A stretch of DNA of 64,000 nt from Terrimicrobiaceae bacterium (GTDB lineage Bacteria; Verrucomicrobiota; Verrucomicrobiia; Chthoniobacterales; Terrimicrobiaceae), in contig JAGYIV010000009.1 in the NCBI GenBank assembly GCA_018402345.1, positions 1-64,000 of the forward strand, read 5' to 3'. Positions 10,226-19,800 of this stretch are shown in pieces (position 1 is the first letter of the stretch; every line of letters starts with the position of its first letter). A model generated the notes under the pieces. It did not search any database. It was given only the letters and a program-made list of their open reading frames with translations, and was not told where the DNA came from. The translations under genes and the position numbers were made by a program.

Positions 10226-10597
10226 TCACCGCGAACTCGATCCCATGTAGGCACCGGTTTTGGCGTTGTAGCGGTTCACGCTGCGTTCGGTGGTGACGGC
10301 GATCACACCGCCGCTGACTTGAACCGCGCTGGGTTTGCCGCTGATCGAGATGGAGCCTTGGAACCCGCCGGTTTGGGCGTTGTAGCGCTGGACGGTGCCG
10401 TTGCCGAGAAGCACGGCGATCGTCTCGCCGTCGCACCCGACATCGAGGGCGTTGTTGACGGAGATCGAGCCTTTGTAGGAGCCGTTCGCAGCGTCGCGGC
10501 GTTCGATGGTGGAGGAGTTTTTGAGGACGGCGAGGATGCCATCGGCTTGGAGTGACATGGTAGAAAATAGCAGGGCGAGAAAGGTGGATCTTTTCAT
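10226..10597 (-). CDS. Small secreted beta-propeller-like protein
   Basis: 123 residues with a short signal peptide (MKRSTFLALLFSTMSLQA). The rest is three to four degenerate blades with the pattern VxRYNAxTGxYxGS, as in WD40/PQQ-type repeats (ERRDAANGSYKGS, QRYNAQTGGFQGS, NRYNAKTGAYMGS). Too few blades for a closed propeller, so it may be a fragment or may oligomerise. It ends 118 bp before the start of caspase copy A and may be transcribed with it. No catalytic residues are evident. Confidence 0.6.
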   Translation of the reverse strand: MKRSTFLALLFSTMSLQADGILAVLKNSSTIERRDAANGSYKGSISVNNALDVGCDGETIAVLLGNGTVQRYNAQTGGFQGSISISGKPSAVQVSGGVIAVTTERSVNRYNAKTGAYMGSSSR

Positions 10598-10600
10598 GGG

Positions 10601-10942
10601 TTACCAGCGGTTCGGATAAATGACGGTGCGATTGTTGCAGCGGTGGCGGTTTTCCCGGATCACAACCGGCTCGGAGCGGTAGATGACGGTCTGCGGATAA
10701 ACGACGGGGCGCATTTGCTGATAGGGCTGCATGTAGACGGTCTGCGGTGCGGAGTAGACGACTGGGCGCTGGTAATAGACAGGCGCTGGCACGACGTAGA
10801 CCGGGGCTTGGTAGACGGGTGCGCAGGGTTGCTTGCCCCATTGGAATCCGGCGCCATTGCCGAGGGTGAAGCTCCAGGAATTGGCTTGGGCCGATGCGGC
10901 GAATGCCGTGGTGAGTGTGGCGAGGATGAGGAGTTTTTTCAT
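10601..10942 (-). CDS. Small secreted Pro/Tyr/Val-rich protein
   Basis: 113 residues from the ATG at 10940-10942, chosen because it starts a clean signal peptide (MKKLLILATLTTAFAASAQA). The mature part is low complexity, rich in PVY and PVVY units (APVYQAPVYVVPAPVYY), ending in a basic, cysteine-containing tail. Such proteins are typically envelope or surface structural proteins; no enzyme signature is present. It stops 3 bp before the start of the 10226-10597 gene, so the two are likely co-transcribed. Confidence 0.65.
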   Translation of the reverse strand: MKKLLILATLTTAFAASAQANSWSFTLGNGAGFQWGKQPCAPVYQAPVYVVPAPVYYQRPVVYSAPQTVYMQPYQQMRPVVYPQTVIYRSEPVVIRENRHRCNNRTVIYPNRW

Positions 10943-11040
10943 GATGTTGGTTGCTGGTTGAAGGTTCGGGGCAAATGTATGGAACGCGAGAAGCGGCGTC
11001 AAATTGGAGGTGTTGAAAACCAATGTTTTAAAATATATTT

Positions 11041-11062
11041 TCCGCCGCTTAAGGCGGGCTTT
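11041..11062 (+). terminator. Possible hairpin terminator
   Basis: CCGCC-GCTTAA-GGCGG followed by GCTTTTT on the plus strand. A T-run follows only on the plus strand, yet the neighbouring genes are on the minus strand, so its role is unclear. Confidence 0.3.
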
Positions 11063-11186
11063 TTGCCACTTACCCTTTAAAATCTACCGTTCGGCAAATC
11101 AGTGAAATTGCTCCTCTACCAAAAGCCTCACCACGATCTTGGGATGATTCGGCTCGGTGCGTTTGGATGCCTCGCATCTCGCATGA

Positions 11187-11513
11187 TCACGGGTGCGTCA
11201 GTGTAGTTTCTGACATCTTGGCCGTAATATGGCTCAGGGCTTGTGTAGTATTGGGGTCTGCCTGTAAAACTCCCGCTTGCTGCCGAGAATACATCGGCGG
11301 GATGCCTTGATTCGGCACGCCGCCGTGATCGACCAATTCATAGGAATCGTATTCGCCATCATGGCCGCTGGATTCATCGCCCGACTGCCTTGGGCCAGGA
11401 TGGAAGGTGCCGGGGTTGCCGAACTGAACGAATTCGCGTTGTGGCGCGCAAGAGCAGAGGGTAACAATTGCAAGAATGGCGACGAGCGTTAGGGGGGAAA
11501 TGGATGTTTTCAT
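11187..11513 (-). CDS. Small lipoprotein of unknown function
   Basis: 108 residues. The N-terminus (MKTSISPLTLVAILAIVTLCSC) has a hydrophobic stretch and a lipobox-like site ending in cysteine, followed by a hydrophilic, probably disordered tail rich in Gly, Pro, Asp and His. No domain recognised. It starts only 2 bp from the 3' end of the vapC gene on the same strand, so it may be transcribed through from the TA module. Confidence 0.6.
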   Translation of the reverse strand: MKTSISPLTLVAILAIVTLCSCAPQREFVQFGNPGTFHPGPRQSGDESSGHDGEYDSYELVDHGGVPNQGIPPMYSRQQAGVLQADPNTTQALSHITAKMSETTLTHP

Positions 11514-11514
11514 C

Positions 11515-11940
11515 TTATTCGGGAGGTGCCCACGGATTCAGAACATGGGCGGGGGAATCGATAAAATCCTTCGTATTTCGAGTTACCACCACAAGGTTGT
11601 GGATAAGAGCCGTTGCCAAAATCAGGGAATCGCGGAAGGGGCGAGTGCGCCCTGCGTTTAGCTCTGCGCATTTTTCGGCGATTTCTGGGGTCACGGGCAG
11701 AGTGCGCTTGGAAAATGTAAACCTCACTTTGGTGGCATACCAAGTCTGGAGGATTTCTCCGTGTTTCGGATCGCGGCGGCGTGCCAGTTCGATTCCAAGG
11801 CGGATTTCCATCAAGGAAATGACGCTCAAGTGGCACGCTTCCGTGGATTGAGCGGCTTGCCATGCTGCTACACGCGCATCGCATTTTGCTCCCCGCCGAA
11901 GTTCCGAAACGACATTTGTGTCCAGAAGGAAATCAGGCAT
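11515..11940 (-). CDS. vapC: PIN-domain toxin ribonuclease, VapC/FitB type
   Basis: 141 residues. N-terminal LLDTNVVSE carries the first metal-binding Asp; MEIRLGIE the conserved Glu; FRDSLILATA and VVTRNTKDF the last acidic residues, so the four-acid PIN site looks complete. Family proteins cleave RNA (often initiator tRNA or other structured RNA) and are held inactive by VapB. The start overlaps the antitoxin stop by 8 bp, the usual coupled layout. One of the intact toxins in this window. Confidence 0.9.
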   Translation of the reverse strand: MPDFLLDTNVVSELRRGAKCDARVAAWQAAQSTEACHLSVISLMEIRLGIELARRRDPKHGEILQTWYATKVRFTFSKRTLPVTPEIAEKCAELNAGRTRPFRDSLILATALIHNLVVVTRNTKDFIDSPAHVLNPWAPPE

Positions 11941-12172
11941 CGAGATTGGCGGGTTGCGGGAGGTCTTTCAGCTCCGGAATTTCGAGAGGAATTTCTCCCG
12001 CTGCATCGTCGCGGAGGAGGTCGAGAAGGGTTGTAGCCTCTGCTGCAGAGGCTTTCCGAACTTCCTTCCTGACTAAACCGGCGAGCCAACTTGAGAGGGA
12101 TTTGCCCTCGTCCACAGCCCGATGGCGTGCCTCCCGGCATAATTCGTCGTCCAGTGTGATCGTGACATTCAT
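11933..12172 (-). CDS. vapB: Ribbon-helix-helix antitoxin, VapB type
   Basis: 79 residues. MNVTITLDDELCREARHRA is a typical RHH DNA-binding N-terminus; the acidic, proline-rich C-terminus (EIPELKDLP) would wrap the PIN toxin encoded just downstream. It is expected to repress its own promoter together with VapC. Confidence 0.85.
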   Translation of the reverse strand: MNVTITLDDELCREARHRAVDEGKSLSSWLAGLVRKEVRKASAAEATTLLDLLRDDAAGEIPLEIPELKDLPQPANLDA

Positions 12173-12237
12173 CGTGTTTCAGTGTTTCACGAATTCACGA
12201 ACAATGCAACTATTGATTTCGCTGCAAGTCGCCGAAT

Positions 12238-13452
12238 TCAATCCCAAAACTGATACCACTTCTTTTCCTCAGGCTTGGCATCGCCTTGTGCGGCGACTCC
12301 GTTGGCATTAAAGGCGAGTAGGTTTTCGGTGGAGCGGTCGAGTTTTGCTCGGCCGCTGGTGGCTTTGGTGATTTCCTGGCCGAGGCCCATGTTGTCGAGG
12401 CGGGTTTCGACATCGAGGACGCTGATGCCTTGCGAGTCGAACTCGCGGGGCCAGACGGCGCTGATCTTTTCCGTGTCGGTGAAGTCGGTTTGGATTTTCT
12501 GGAAGTCCTCGGAGCTGATGCCGGAAAATTCGAGGCGCTTCATGGCACCGAGGTCGGTTTCGGTGACCCAGCGGGCGAGGATTTTGTTGAAGAGGGGCGG
12601 CGTGCCACCTTGCTGGCCTCCGGCGCTGCTGAGGACTTTTTGAATCACATCCCGCGCAGCCATTTCCTTGGAGTCGAGGTCGCTTTCGACATTCTCGGTG
12701 CCGGGCAATGCGGCGACCGCGACGACTTCGCCGGTCTCGGGGCGGATGGCGCGCAGTTCTCCGCCGACGGAGAAGACATGCTGGGGCAGGCTCCCGTAGA
12801 AGGATTGGCGGCCGACATAGCGGGCCACGATGTTGCCCTCAATCAAGAAGTCACTCTTCTGCGAGATTCCGGCGGAGCGGAGCTTGGCGTTCTTGTCGTT
12901 GCCGAGGATGGCATCGCGCGCAGCCATCTTGTTTTCCTGCGAACTCGCGGTTCCAACATCGACAAGGTTGAACTGCAACTCTCTCGCCGTCTGCTCCATG
13001 ATCCCCTGGGCGTATTTGGTCGGCGCGGGAGCGCCATCGATCTGCTCCTGCACATTGATCGACACGCGCGGCGAGCCTTTGAGAAGAACGATCTGACGCA
13101 GGGCGAGCGTGTTCTTGGCATCCGGCGCGCCTTTCTCCACCTCGGCTTTGACTTTCACCGTGTAGATTTGGTCTTTGCCTAACCCGGAACTGATCACCTT
13201 GTAGCTCTTCACATGCCCGAAGGCGGAGCTGAGGATGCGGTCGTATTCCAGGGTGAAATCGGAAACGCCGGTGGTGCTCAAGATATCGACTCCGGTGCCA
13301 ACGCGCACGGCTTCACGCAAGGCATCGGCGAGAGCTTGTTCTCTCGCGGTTTTCATGTCGCCGGGCGCTCGGCCCTCGGCTTCGACGGAGGCGGCGGGTG
13401 CTAAGTAAGAAGTCAGAAGGAGGAAGGATGAAGTGAGAATGAGTTTTTTCAT
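12238..13452 (-). CDS. Exported LPP20/FlgT-N-like protein
   Basis: 404 residues from the ATG at 13450-13452, which begins a signal peptide (MKKLILTSSFLLLTSYLAPA). After cleavage comes an LPP20/FlgT N-terminal-like stretch: a short strand, then KTAREQALADALREAVRVGTG, then a long helix-strand region. The middle (LVDVGTAS, FLIEGNIVARYVG, GELRAIRPETGEVV) resembles the curli-secretion/FlgT-type fold that builds outer-membrane-associated complexes. The C-terminus ends in KKWYQFWD. Two other proteins of this type lie at 29494-30525 and 50622-52103. The signal-peptide codons are the 7-bp repeat at 13403-13442. Confidence 0.7.
   Translation of the reverse strand: MKKLILTSSFLLLTSYLAPAASVEAEGRAPGDMKTAREQALADALREAVRVGTGVDILSTTGVSDFTLEYDRILSSAFGHVKSYKVISSGLGKDQIYTVKVKAEVEKGAPDAKNTLALRQIVLLKGSPRVSINVQEQIDGAPAPTKYAQGIMEQTARELQFNLVDVGTASSQENKMAARDAILGNDKNAKLRSAGISQKSDFLIEGNIVARYVGRQSFYGSLPQHVFSVGGELRAIRPETGEVVAVAALPGTENVESDLDSKEMAARDVIQKVLSSAGGQQGGTPPLFNKILARWVTETDLGAMKRLEFSGISSEDFQKIQTDFTDTEKISAVWPREFDSQGISVLDVETRLDNMGLGQEITKATSGRAKLDRSTENLLAFNANGVAAQGDAKPEEKKWYQFWD
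13403..13442. repeat. CT/GA heptamer tract inside a signal-peptide coding region
   Basis: Plus strand GAAGTCAGAAGGAGGAAGG followed by ATGAAGTGAGAATGAG; on the coding strand it reads CTCACTTCATCCTTC units and encodes LTSSFLLLTSY of the 12238-13452 protein. Confidence 0.8.
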
Positions 13453-13486
13453 GGGGTGGGTTTTGCGAGGGTTTTCCAAAGGCTGG

Positions 13487-14701
13487 CTATGGGCAGGGCG
13501 AGGAGTTTTCGCCAAAGGCGATCCGGTGCTGGCCGGTGTAGAGGATGATTCCATTCGTGAAATCTTTTCCAGCTAAGGTCGCCAAGGTTTCCAGCCCCCG
13601 CCAATCGCGAGCGCCGAGGTCCGAGGAGCATTTCACCTCAATGCCGGCGATTCGGCCATCCGGTGCCTCCAGCACAAAATCCACTTCGTTCCCCGCGACA
13701 TCGCGGAAATGGTGAATCGTCGGGCGAGTCCGGTTCCAGGAAATTTGCTTTACCAATTCCATCACCACAAAGTTTTCCATTAGCGCACCGGCGCGGTTGC
13801 GATCTTCCGCAAGCGCTTTTGTATCCACTCCCCTCAAGTGGCATGCCAGACCGGAGTCGTTCAGGTAGGTTTTTGGGGCTTTAATGAGGCGTTTCTCCAG
13901 GTTCCGATGCCAACCGAGAATCTCGATGTGGAGATACAAGCCCTGCAAGAGCGCGATATAGCGCTTGAGAGAACTGGCGGGGATGCCTGCCAGTCGCCCC
14001 ACCTCGGCGAAATTCTGCAAGCCGCCAACCCTCGCGGCCAGGATTCGTAAGAGACGCGGCAATTCGTGCAAGCCCTCTATGTTTGCCAAATCCCGAACAT
14101 CCCGCTCCAGCAGGGTCTTCAGATAGGATTCCCACCAAGCCCTGCGCCGATCCGCGTTGGCACGCTGAACAACTTCCGGATAGCCGCCTCGCTCCATACG
14201 CTCCAGCAAATCGCGCCACTCCACGCCATCCGTGGAAAATGCCTGCCTGGATCCGAAACACGCATCCACAAATCCCTCAGGAGTGCCTTCCATCTCTCCT
14301 TGCGAAAAAGGCCACAACACCTGCACCTCCATCCGCCCCGCGAGCGAATCCGCGATTTTCGGGAGGTTGAGGACATTCGCCGATCCCGTAAGGAGATAGC
14401 GCCCCGCCTGCCGCTCGGCATCCACTCGCTTCTTCATGGGTAAGAAAAGCTCCGGCGCACGTTGCACCTCATCGATTAGGCAATGCGCTCCGGCATCCTC
14501 CAAAAAAGCATCCGGCGCTCGCTTCGCCGCGTGCAAAGTCGCCGGATCGTCGAGAGTCAAAAACGGCATCGCCTGCCCGACTCCCGCCGCCAACTCTTTC
14601 GCCAGCGTGCTCTTACCCGTCTGCCTCGCCCCCGCCAGCAATACCACAGGCGTATCCGCCAACGCCGCACGACAGTTTGATAGAAGATTACGAATAATCA
14701 T
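13487..14701 (-). CDS. AAA_14 ATPase with C-terminal DUF4143 domain
   Basis: About 405 residues. Walker A is LLAGARQTGKSTLAKEL, Walker B CLIDEVQRAPELF, and YLLTGSANVLNL is the sensor region. The C-terminal DUF4143 part has HHFRDVAGNEVDFVLE then GIEVKCSS, resembling a restriction-endonuclease-like D-ExK core. Proteins of this family are common accessory genes of unclear role, often found with TA systems. The ATG at 14699-14701 is chosen over a TTG 36 bp upstream. Direct repeats of GATAATCA lie over the start. Confidence 0.85.
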   Translation of the reverse strand: MIIRNLLSNCRAALADTPVVLLAGARQTGKSTLAKELAAGVGQAMPFLTLDDPATLHAAKRAPDAFLEDAGAHCLIDEVQRAPELFLPMKKRVDAERQAGRYLLTGSANVLNLPKIADSLAGRMEVQVLWPFSQGEMEGTPEGFVDACFGSRQAFSTDGVEWRDLLERMERGGYPEVVQRANADRRRAWWESYLKTLLERDVRDLANIEGLHELPRLLRILAARVGGLQNFAEVGRLAGIPASSLKRYIALLQGLYLHIEILGWHRNLEKRLIKAPKTYLNDSGLACHLRGVDTKALAEDRNRAGALMENFVVMELVKQISWNRTRPTIHHFRDVAGNEVDFVLEAPDGRIAGIEVKCSSDLGARDWRGLETLATLAGKDFTNGIILYTGQHRIAFGENSSPCP

Positions 14702-14736
14702 TGGATGATAATCAACCACTAAACGGGCGATAATCA
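14693..14736. promoter_or_regulatory. Possible operator: repeated GATAATCA
   Basis: GATAATCA at 14707-14714 and 14729-14736, exactly 22 bp apart (about two helical turns), plus AATAATCA at 14693-14700 overlapping the start codon of the AAA/DUF4143 gene. Spacing and position suggest binding by a regulator, perhaps the gene product itself. Confidence 0.3.
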
Positions 14737-14796
14737 ATCATTTTAGCGGCTTGGGTTTGACCACACAGATTGCACAGAGTTGGAGAATGAGTTTTT

Positions 14797-15423
14797 TCAT
14801 GGTTGAATTATGTGCCTGCCAATAAAATACGACATTTTGATTCCGGATGAACCAAGATACTCCCAGGCGATGCAGTCTCCGGTGATGATGGTGGATAGGG
14901 AGTTTTGTAGTTCGACTTCGGCATCATCTTCGTAGCCTTTCGCGCCGATATATAGCACCGGTCGGTTAACTGACTTCGGGCGAAACGCCACAGCAAAACT
15001 GGCCGATCCCCGATCTTGCTGCGGGATTGTTTTCAGCATTTCCTCGGCTTGTGCAGGCGTAAGTTCCAATCGGAAATAGGAATCCATGCTAAAATCCTCA
15101 AATGAGGCGATGATCTTTTCTCCGCTTTGTGCAATATCCAGCAGGTCCGCAATCACAAGACGAGGGGAGTCATCGAATAGCAGGGCTTTCTGGATTTCCA
15201 CAGTATATGCCTCGCCGGAATCCATCGCTCGAAACCATTCCAGATCGGTGCGTTGGCGCTTATGGAAATCTGCAACCTTTTGAATCGATTCGGCTAATTC
15301 GATCTTCCTTTGCTCGGCATAGGTTGTTGGTTTCTTCTCGCAGGACGACAAGAGGAAAACCAATATAGCGGTTGTCGAAAGAATTTTTGTTTTCAATGGG
15401 ATAGCAATGTGGTGCGCAGCCAT
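14797..15423 (-). CDS. Lipoprotein of unknown function
   Basis: 208 residues. The hydrophobic N-terminus ends in the lipobox LLSSC. The body is mixed alpha/beta with FRLELTPAQAEEMLKTI and VLYIGAKGYEDDAEVEL. I recognise no family. It is the last gene of the minus-strand run that begins near 24634, separated from the preceding lipoprotein gene by a short palindromic repeat. Confidence 0.6.
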   Translation of the reverse strand: MAAHHIAIPLKTKILSTTAILVFLLSSCEKKPTTYAEQRKIELAESIQKVADFHKRQRTDLEWFRAMDSGEAYTVEIQKALLFDDSPRLVIADLLDIAQSGEKIIASFEDFSMDSYFRLELTPAQAEEMLKTIPQQDRGSASFAVAFRPKSVNRPVLYIGAKGYEDDAEVELQNSLSTIITGDCIAWEYLGSSGIKMSYFIGRHIIQP

Positions 15424-15496
15424 TTTATGTAGGGCAGGCGTCCCGCCTGCCAGCGTAAGTCTTTTGATGTCAGGCGAGACATCTGACCTACATGAG
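15422..15496. repeat. REP-like palindromic spacer
   Basis: GTAGGGCAGGCGTCCCGCCT continues to GCC and folds into a hairpin (GGCAGGCG/CGCCTGCC class). A second half reads GTCAGGCGAGACATCTGAC. It belongs with the GTAGGG-headed hairpins at 49150-49185, 52300-52325 and 52475-52500. Confidence 0.55.
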
Positions 15497-15532
15497 CGCT
15501 TTCGAAAATCTGCAACCTTGGAGGCATTGTTG

Positions 15533-15982
15533 TTATTCCTCTATGACATAGATCGCCATCCCGCTGGCGGTTTTCATCATGAGCGTGGAGGTCATGCTGG
15601 TGGATGAGCCATACACATTGGCGTAGGCCGTGTTGCCGTAGACTGTTGCATTGGCTCTTCCGTATCCTGATTCCTGAGTGACATTTGCAAAGGGCGCATT
15701 TCCGACATTTGCCAAAAGGACTCCATTTGCGCCAAGTGCCGCCGCCGCGTGCTTCAATCTCGCCATCGTGGCATCCATGGCTCCCTGCTGGGTGAGACGG
15801 AAGGTATTAACGCTGTTGGCATCGACCATGGCCACCTGCTCAAATTTTTTCGGAGGAGCTGTATAGATTTTGACCTGATCGGGCATGATTGGAGGGCGCT
15901 TTTGGCCGATGAGAACATGGGTGGTTGTGTTACAAGCCGTAAGTGTGGCGGCGAGGAGCGTTAGAATGGCGATTTTTTTCAT
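15533..15982 (-). CDS. Lipoprotein of unknown function
   Basis: 149 residues with lipobox LTAC after MKKIAILTLLAAT. The segment MARLKHAAAALGANGVLLA resembles the helix seen in RcsF/DUF4156-type envelope lipoproteins, followed by a repetitive Ala/Asn/Tyr stretch (NATVYGNTAYANVYGSS). Its start overlaps the stop of the upstream nuclease-like gene by 4 bp (ATGA), so it is translationally coupled to it. Confidence 0.65.
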   Translation of the reverse strand: MKKIAILTLLAATLTACNTTTHVLIGQKRPPIMPDQVKIYTAPPKKFEQVAMVDANSVNTFRLTQQGAMDATMARLKHAAAALGANGVLLANVGNAPFANVTQESGYGRANATVYGNTAYANVYGSSTSMTSTLMMKTASGMAIYVIEE

Positions 15983-16863
15983 GGATTAAAGTGGAAAAGT
16001 TTCGGTTTTGATAATTTTATTTTTTCTATTTCATACTTGAGCTCAATAATCTCGAAGCCAACAGGAGGAACAACTACATCATTTATCCAGCAAATCAATG
16101 CATCACACTTTGTATAATCATGCTTATCTCTAAAAAAATCCGATGCTTTATGCTGTATTTCAATCTTCATCTGAACGCGCTCAGTCTTTCTCATACCCCT
16201 CCCGCGGAATGTAATTCGCTCAGCAATACAATCAGGGAAAGCTGATTGCATATGCAGAATTCGAAAGTCTAAAGCATCGGCAAGTATACCAAATAAGACT
16301 ACTACACCCTGCTCATTTACCGGCGCATAGGGATGCGATTTTAGTCCGATCAGTTCATTTTTTCCTTCAAATGACGCTTCTTTTTTTTTGGCGTATATTG
16401 TTGAACCAATTTTATTTCGAATTTGAGTTGTTGAGAAAATTCCTTCGTCAATTAAAGCTTTAATCAGTAGCTTTCGCTCTTCATCATCAAGGCTATAGTT
16501 AGTGTAAATTTCATCGTATGTCGTAAATGGAATTCGTTCATGCCTTAATTCCATCGGAACTCTTTTGCAAACTCGGATTTTTGCACTTACTCTTGGGTAG
16601 CTTTCTCCAAGTTGGCCACAAATTGTCTTAGTTACATCACTAAGCCCCCTGTGTTGCATTAATAAACCCAAATCACCAATCGCCCATTTTGTAAAATTCT
16701 TAGCTCTTAAAAAATGTATAAAAGCACACTCGATATCTTGTTGAGTGGCATTATTTTCATTTTTTAACCTGCAACTGGTTGGTGTGGTTTCAAAATTTGG
16801 ATTGAGGACTTTTTCAACAAAGTCAACCTGAGAGATAATTTCTAATAGTTTATTTATATTCAT
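15979..16863 (-). CDS. Possible PD-(D/E)XK nuclease-like protein next to TPR-CHAT gene
   Basis: 294 residues, no signal peptide, clearly AT-rich. The C-terminal third reads FPDCIAERITFRG, then VQMKIEIQHKASDFFRDKHD, then YTKCDALICWIND. This matches the layout of a PD-(D/E)XK-type family in which a D, an ExE/Q-K pair and a CDxxVCW strand follow each other (family recalled from similar proteins; no alignment was possible). The N-terminal half is helical with no recognised domain. The gene begins 12 bp after the stop of the TPR-CHAT gene and is coupled to the next lipoprotein by ATGA. A cytoplasmic nuclease between exported proteins is odd. It could instead be a DNA-binding protein without activity. 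Confidence 0.5.
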   Translation of the reverse strand: MNINKLLEIISQVDFVEKVLNPNFETTPTSCRLKNENNATQQDIECAFIHFLRAKNFTKWAIGDLGLLMQHRGLSDVTKTICGQLGESYPRVSAKIRVCKRVPMELRHERIPFTTYDEIYTNYSLDDEERKLLIKALIDEGIFSTTQIRNKIGSTIYAKKKEASFEGKNELIGLKSHPYAPVNEQGVVVLFGILADALDFRILHMQSAFPDCIAERITFRGRGMRKTERVQMKIEIQHKASDFFRDKHDYTKCDALICWINDVVVPPVGFEIIELKYEIEKIKLSKPKLFHFNP

Positions 16864-16874
16864 AGTGTTTATTG

Positions 16875-19800
16875 CTAATTTATTATTTCATAAAGCTTTA
16901 ATTGAATTATTTCATAAAGACTTTGCTTTTCATCCGACACCCTCGGCAATGGCGGCAATGGCTTGCCTATTGTGGCCATTACGAAAGGGCCGGCATCGCG
17001 CACGGCTTCCAGAAGGCCCTTTTCTTTGCGAAGTTTGACGAGCCAGTCCCGTTGAACTTTGGCGAGTGAGCCCGGGGCGTTGCCTGTCTTGAGAGCCTCG
17101 CTGTAGAAGTCGGCCATGATTTCCGAGGTGGTATGGTCTGATACTGGCCAGAGGGTCATGAGGAGGTTTTCGGCCCCGGCCATCATAAAAGATCGGCGCA
17201 GTCCCAGCACTCCTTCGCCGGAGCGGGCCTCGCCTACGCCAGTCTCACACGCGGACAGGGCGACAAGCCAAGTGCCTTGCAGATCCAAGGCGGCAACTTC
17301 TTCCGCGGTGAGGATGCCATCGTTCTCGGGATCGGGGGCTTTGCGTTCGGCCCAAGAACGGAGAGTAGATTGGGCACCGGTTAGGGCAATGCCGCTTGCC
17401 CGCATTGGATCAACACCCTTTTTGTTCGTCGTGGAAGTTTCGACTCCGATTACGGACATGCCGCGAGTGCTTTCAATCGGCGGAGTGTAAGAATTGAGGT
17501 AAAATCCATGGGTGGCCAGATGCAGGATGCCGGGTTTGGATGTTCCGCGAATGTTTTTTTCGTCCGCCCGATCACGGGTGAAGGTTTCCAGATCCCACCC
17601 GCTATTGGCGGCGATTTTTTGGATTTCGGCGCACTCCTTTTCCGTGCCGGGCAAGGGAGGGAGTTGAATCTGGCCGAACACATCGACCTCCATACTTCGG
17701 AAAGCCAAGCGATTTTCCTCAACTGGTTCAGTTGCTTGGTCGAAAATCGGGTTGCCGAAAATACGAATGCGATTCGGTGGGTTTGGATTACTTTCCCGCA
17801 ACAAATCCCGGGCGTTCCCGACATAGGAAATGTCGTAGCTTTCGGCTAAAAATTTACCGTCCTCGCTGAGAAGAGCCGCAAAGGAGAGGAAGTTCAGGTC
17901 ACCATCAGGGCTGATAACCAATTGGTTGGTGCCTTCAGGAATCTTTTGAGCGATGGGCCGCCAGAGTTTTTCCGAGAGAAGCTCTGTTTCTTCTTTGACG
18001 CAAGCGGCATCGCCATTGGCGATTCCTTGGCGAAGAGATTCGATGGATTGGCGGATGACTTTGGCGCCATCGATACGAACAAATTCCAGATTGTTGTTTG
18101 CGGCCATGATGATTGCCCCGAGGCAATCCCATTCGTCCCCCTTGAGCTTGGGATCTTGAAATTGAAACAGGTCAATGAGCGCGCTGCCCTCGCCGAGCGT
18201 GGTGGTGATGTCCTCTTGTGTGATCGTGGCGCTCGCCCGTTGGAGATTCCGGCCCAGATACTTTGCGGCCATGTCCCTTTGAAGTTGGCTGATTTCCCCT
18301 TCAATGCGGGCAACTTCCTCTTCCTGACCGGGCTCAAATGCCAATTTGGATAGCCGAGCTTGGAGTTGGGTGATCTTTTTCAAGCTCTCCGAGCCGTCGC
18401 TGCTGCTCTGGGCCGCCAGTGCGATCGAGCGATCTTCGACCAAGGAATCCAGAACAACCCCTTTCATGCGAAGCACCATGTCCGTGATCGCATCCGGCTC
18501 CAAAAGACAGGCCAACCAAAATGATTGATTCACGCTCTGCCAGGAAAGTCTCGTGCCTTCATCTTGGGCGAGGATGGTTTGTAATTCGCTTTGCTTCGCT
18601 GTGATGTGCCGGTCGGCATGGAAGCGTGCCTCGGAGAGGCTTCCCATTTTGTATTTTAGATCAGCTAAGTTACCGAGGCACACGGCCGTTTGCGGATTCT
18701 TTGGCCCAAGGGCTTTTTCATTAATCGCCAACGCGCGTTCGTGAAGCGGCAGAGCCAGCGAGTAGTTGCCCATGGATTCGTAAAGTGACGCCAGATTATT
18801 TAGGTTTTGTGCTACATCAGGATGCTCAGGCCCGAGGGATTTTTCTAAAATCGCCAACGCTCGATCATAAATCGGCAGAGCAGTTGTGAAGTTTCCTTTG
18901 GAGCAATAATAACCTGCTAAATTGTGAAGACTGCGAGCCACATCTGGATGATCAGGTCCAAGGGCTTGTTCTTTAATCGCCAAGGCGCGCTCGTAGTGCG
19001 GTAGAACTTTGGAGTAGTCTCCCATAGATCCATAAAGCAAACCCAGATTATTAAGGCTTAAAGCGATATCAGGATGATTTGGACCGTGTGCTTTTTCCTT
19101 AATCGCCAAGGCGCGCTCAGACAGCGGCAAAGCCTTGGAGTAGTCTCCCATTGCTCGGTAAAGCTCGGCGAGATTGTTAAGACTCGATGCCATATCTGGA
19201 TGCTCAGGACCAAGGGCTTTTTCACGGATCGATAGGGCGCGTTCGTAAAACAGCAGGGCCTGAGTATAATCTCCCATGGATTGGTAAAAACCACCCAGAT
19301 TATTTAAGCTCATACCCGTATCTGGATGCTCAGGACCAAGTGCTTTTTCACGGATCAATAGAGCGCGTTCGTAAAACAGTTGCGCCTGAGTATAATCTCC
19401 CATGGCTTGGTAAAAACCAGCCAGATTATTTAAGCTTAAACCCGTATCTGGATGTTCAGGCCCAAGTGCTTTTTCTTTAATCGCCAGAGCGCGTTCCAAA
19501 AGCGGAAGTGCCTTGGTATAGTCTCCCATGGATTGATAAATATTAGCAATATTGTTGAGGCTTGCTGATAATATAGGATTTTCACTACCATATGTCTCTT
19601 CATGTATAGCTAATGCGCGATTATGAAATTGCATAGCTTTTGCGTATTCTCCCATGGTTGAGCAAACTACTGCGAGATTATTTAGACTGCCAGCAACATC
19701 GGGATGATCAGGTCCGAGTGCTTTTTCTGCAATCGTCAAGGCGCGTTCATGAAGCTGCTGACTCTTCAAGTAGTTACCCATGGCAAGATAGACTTGTGCC

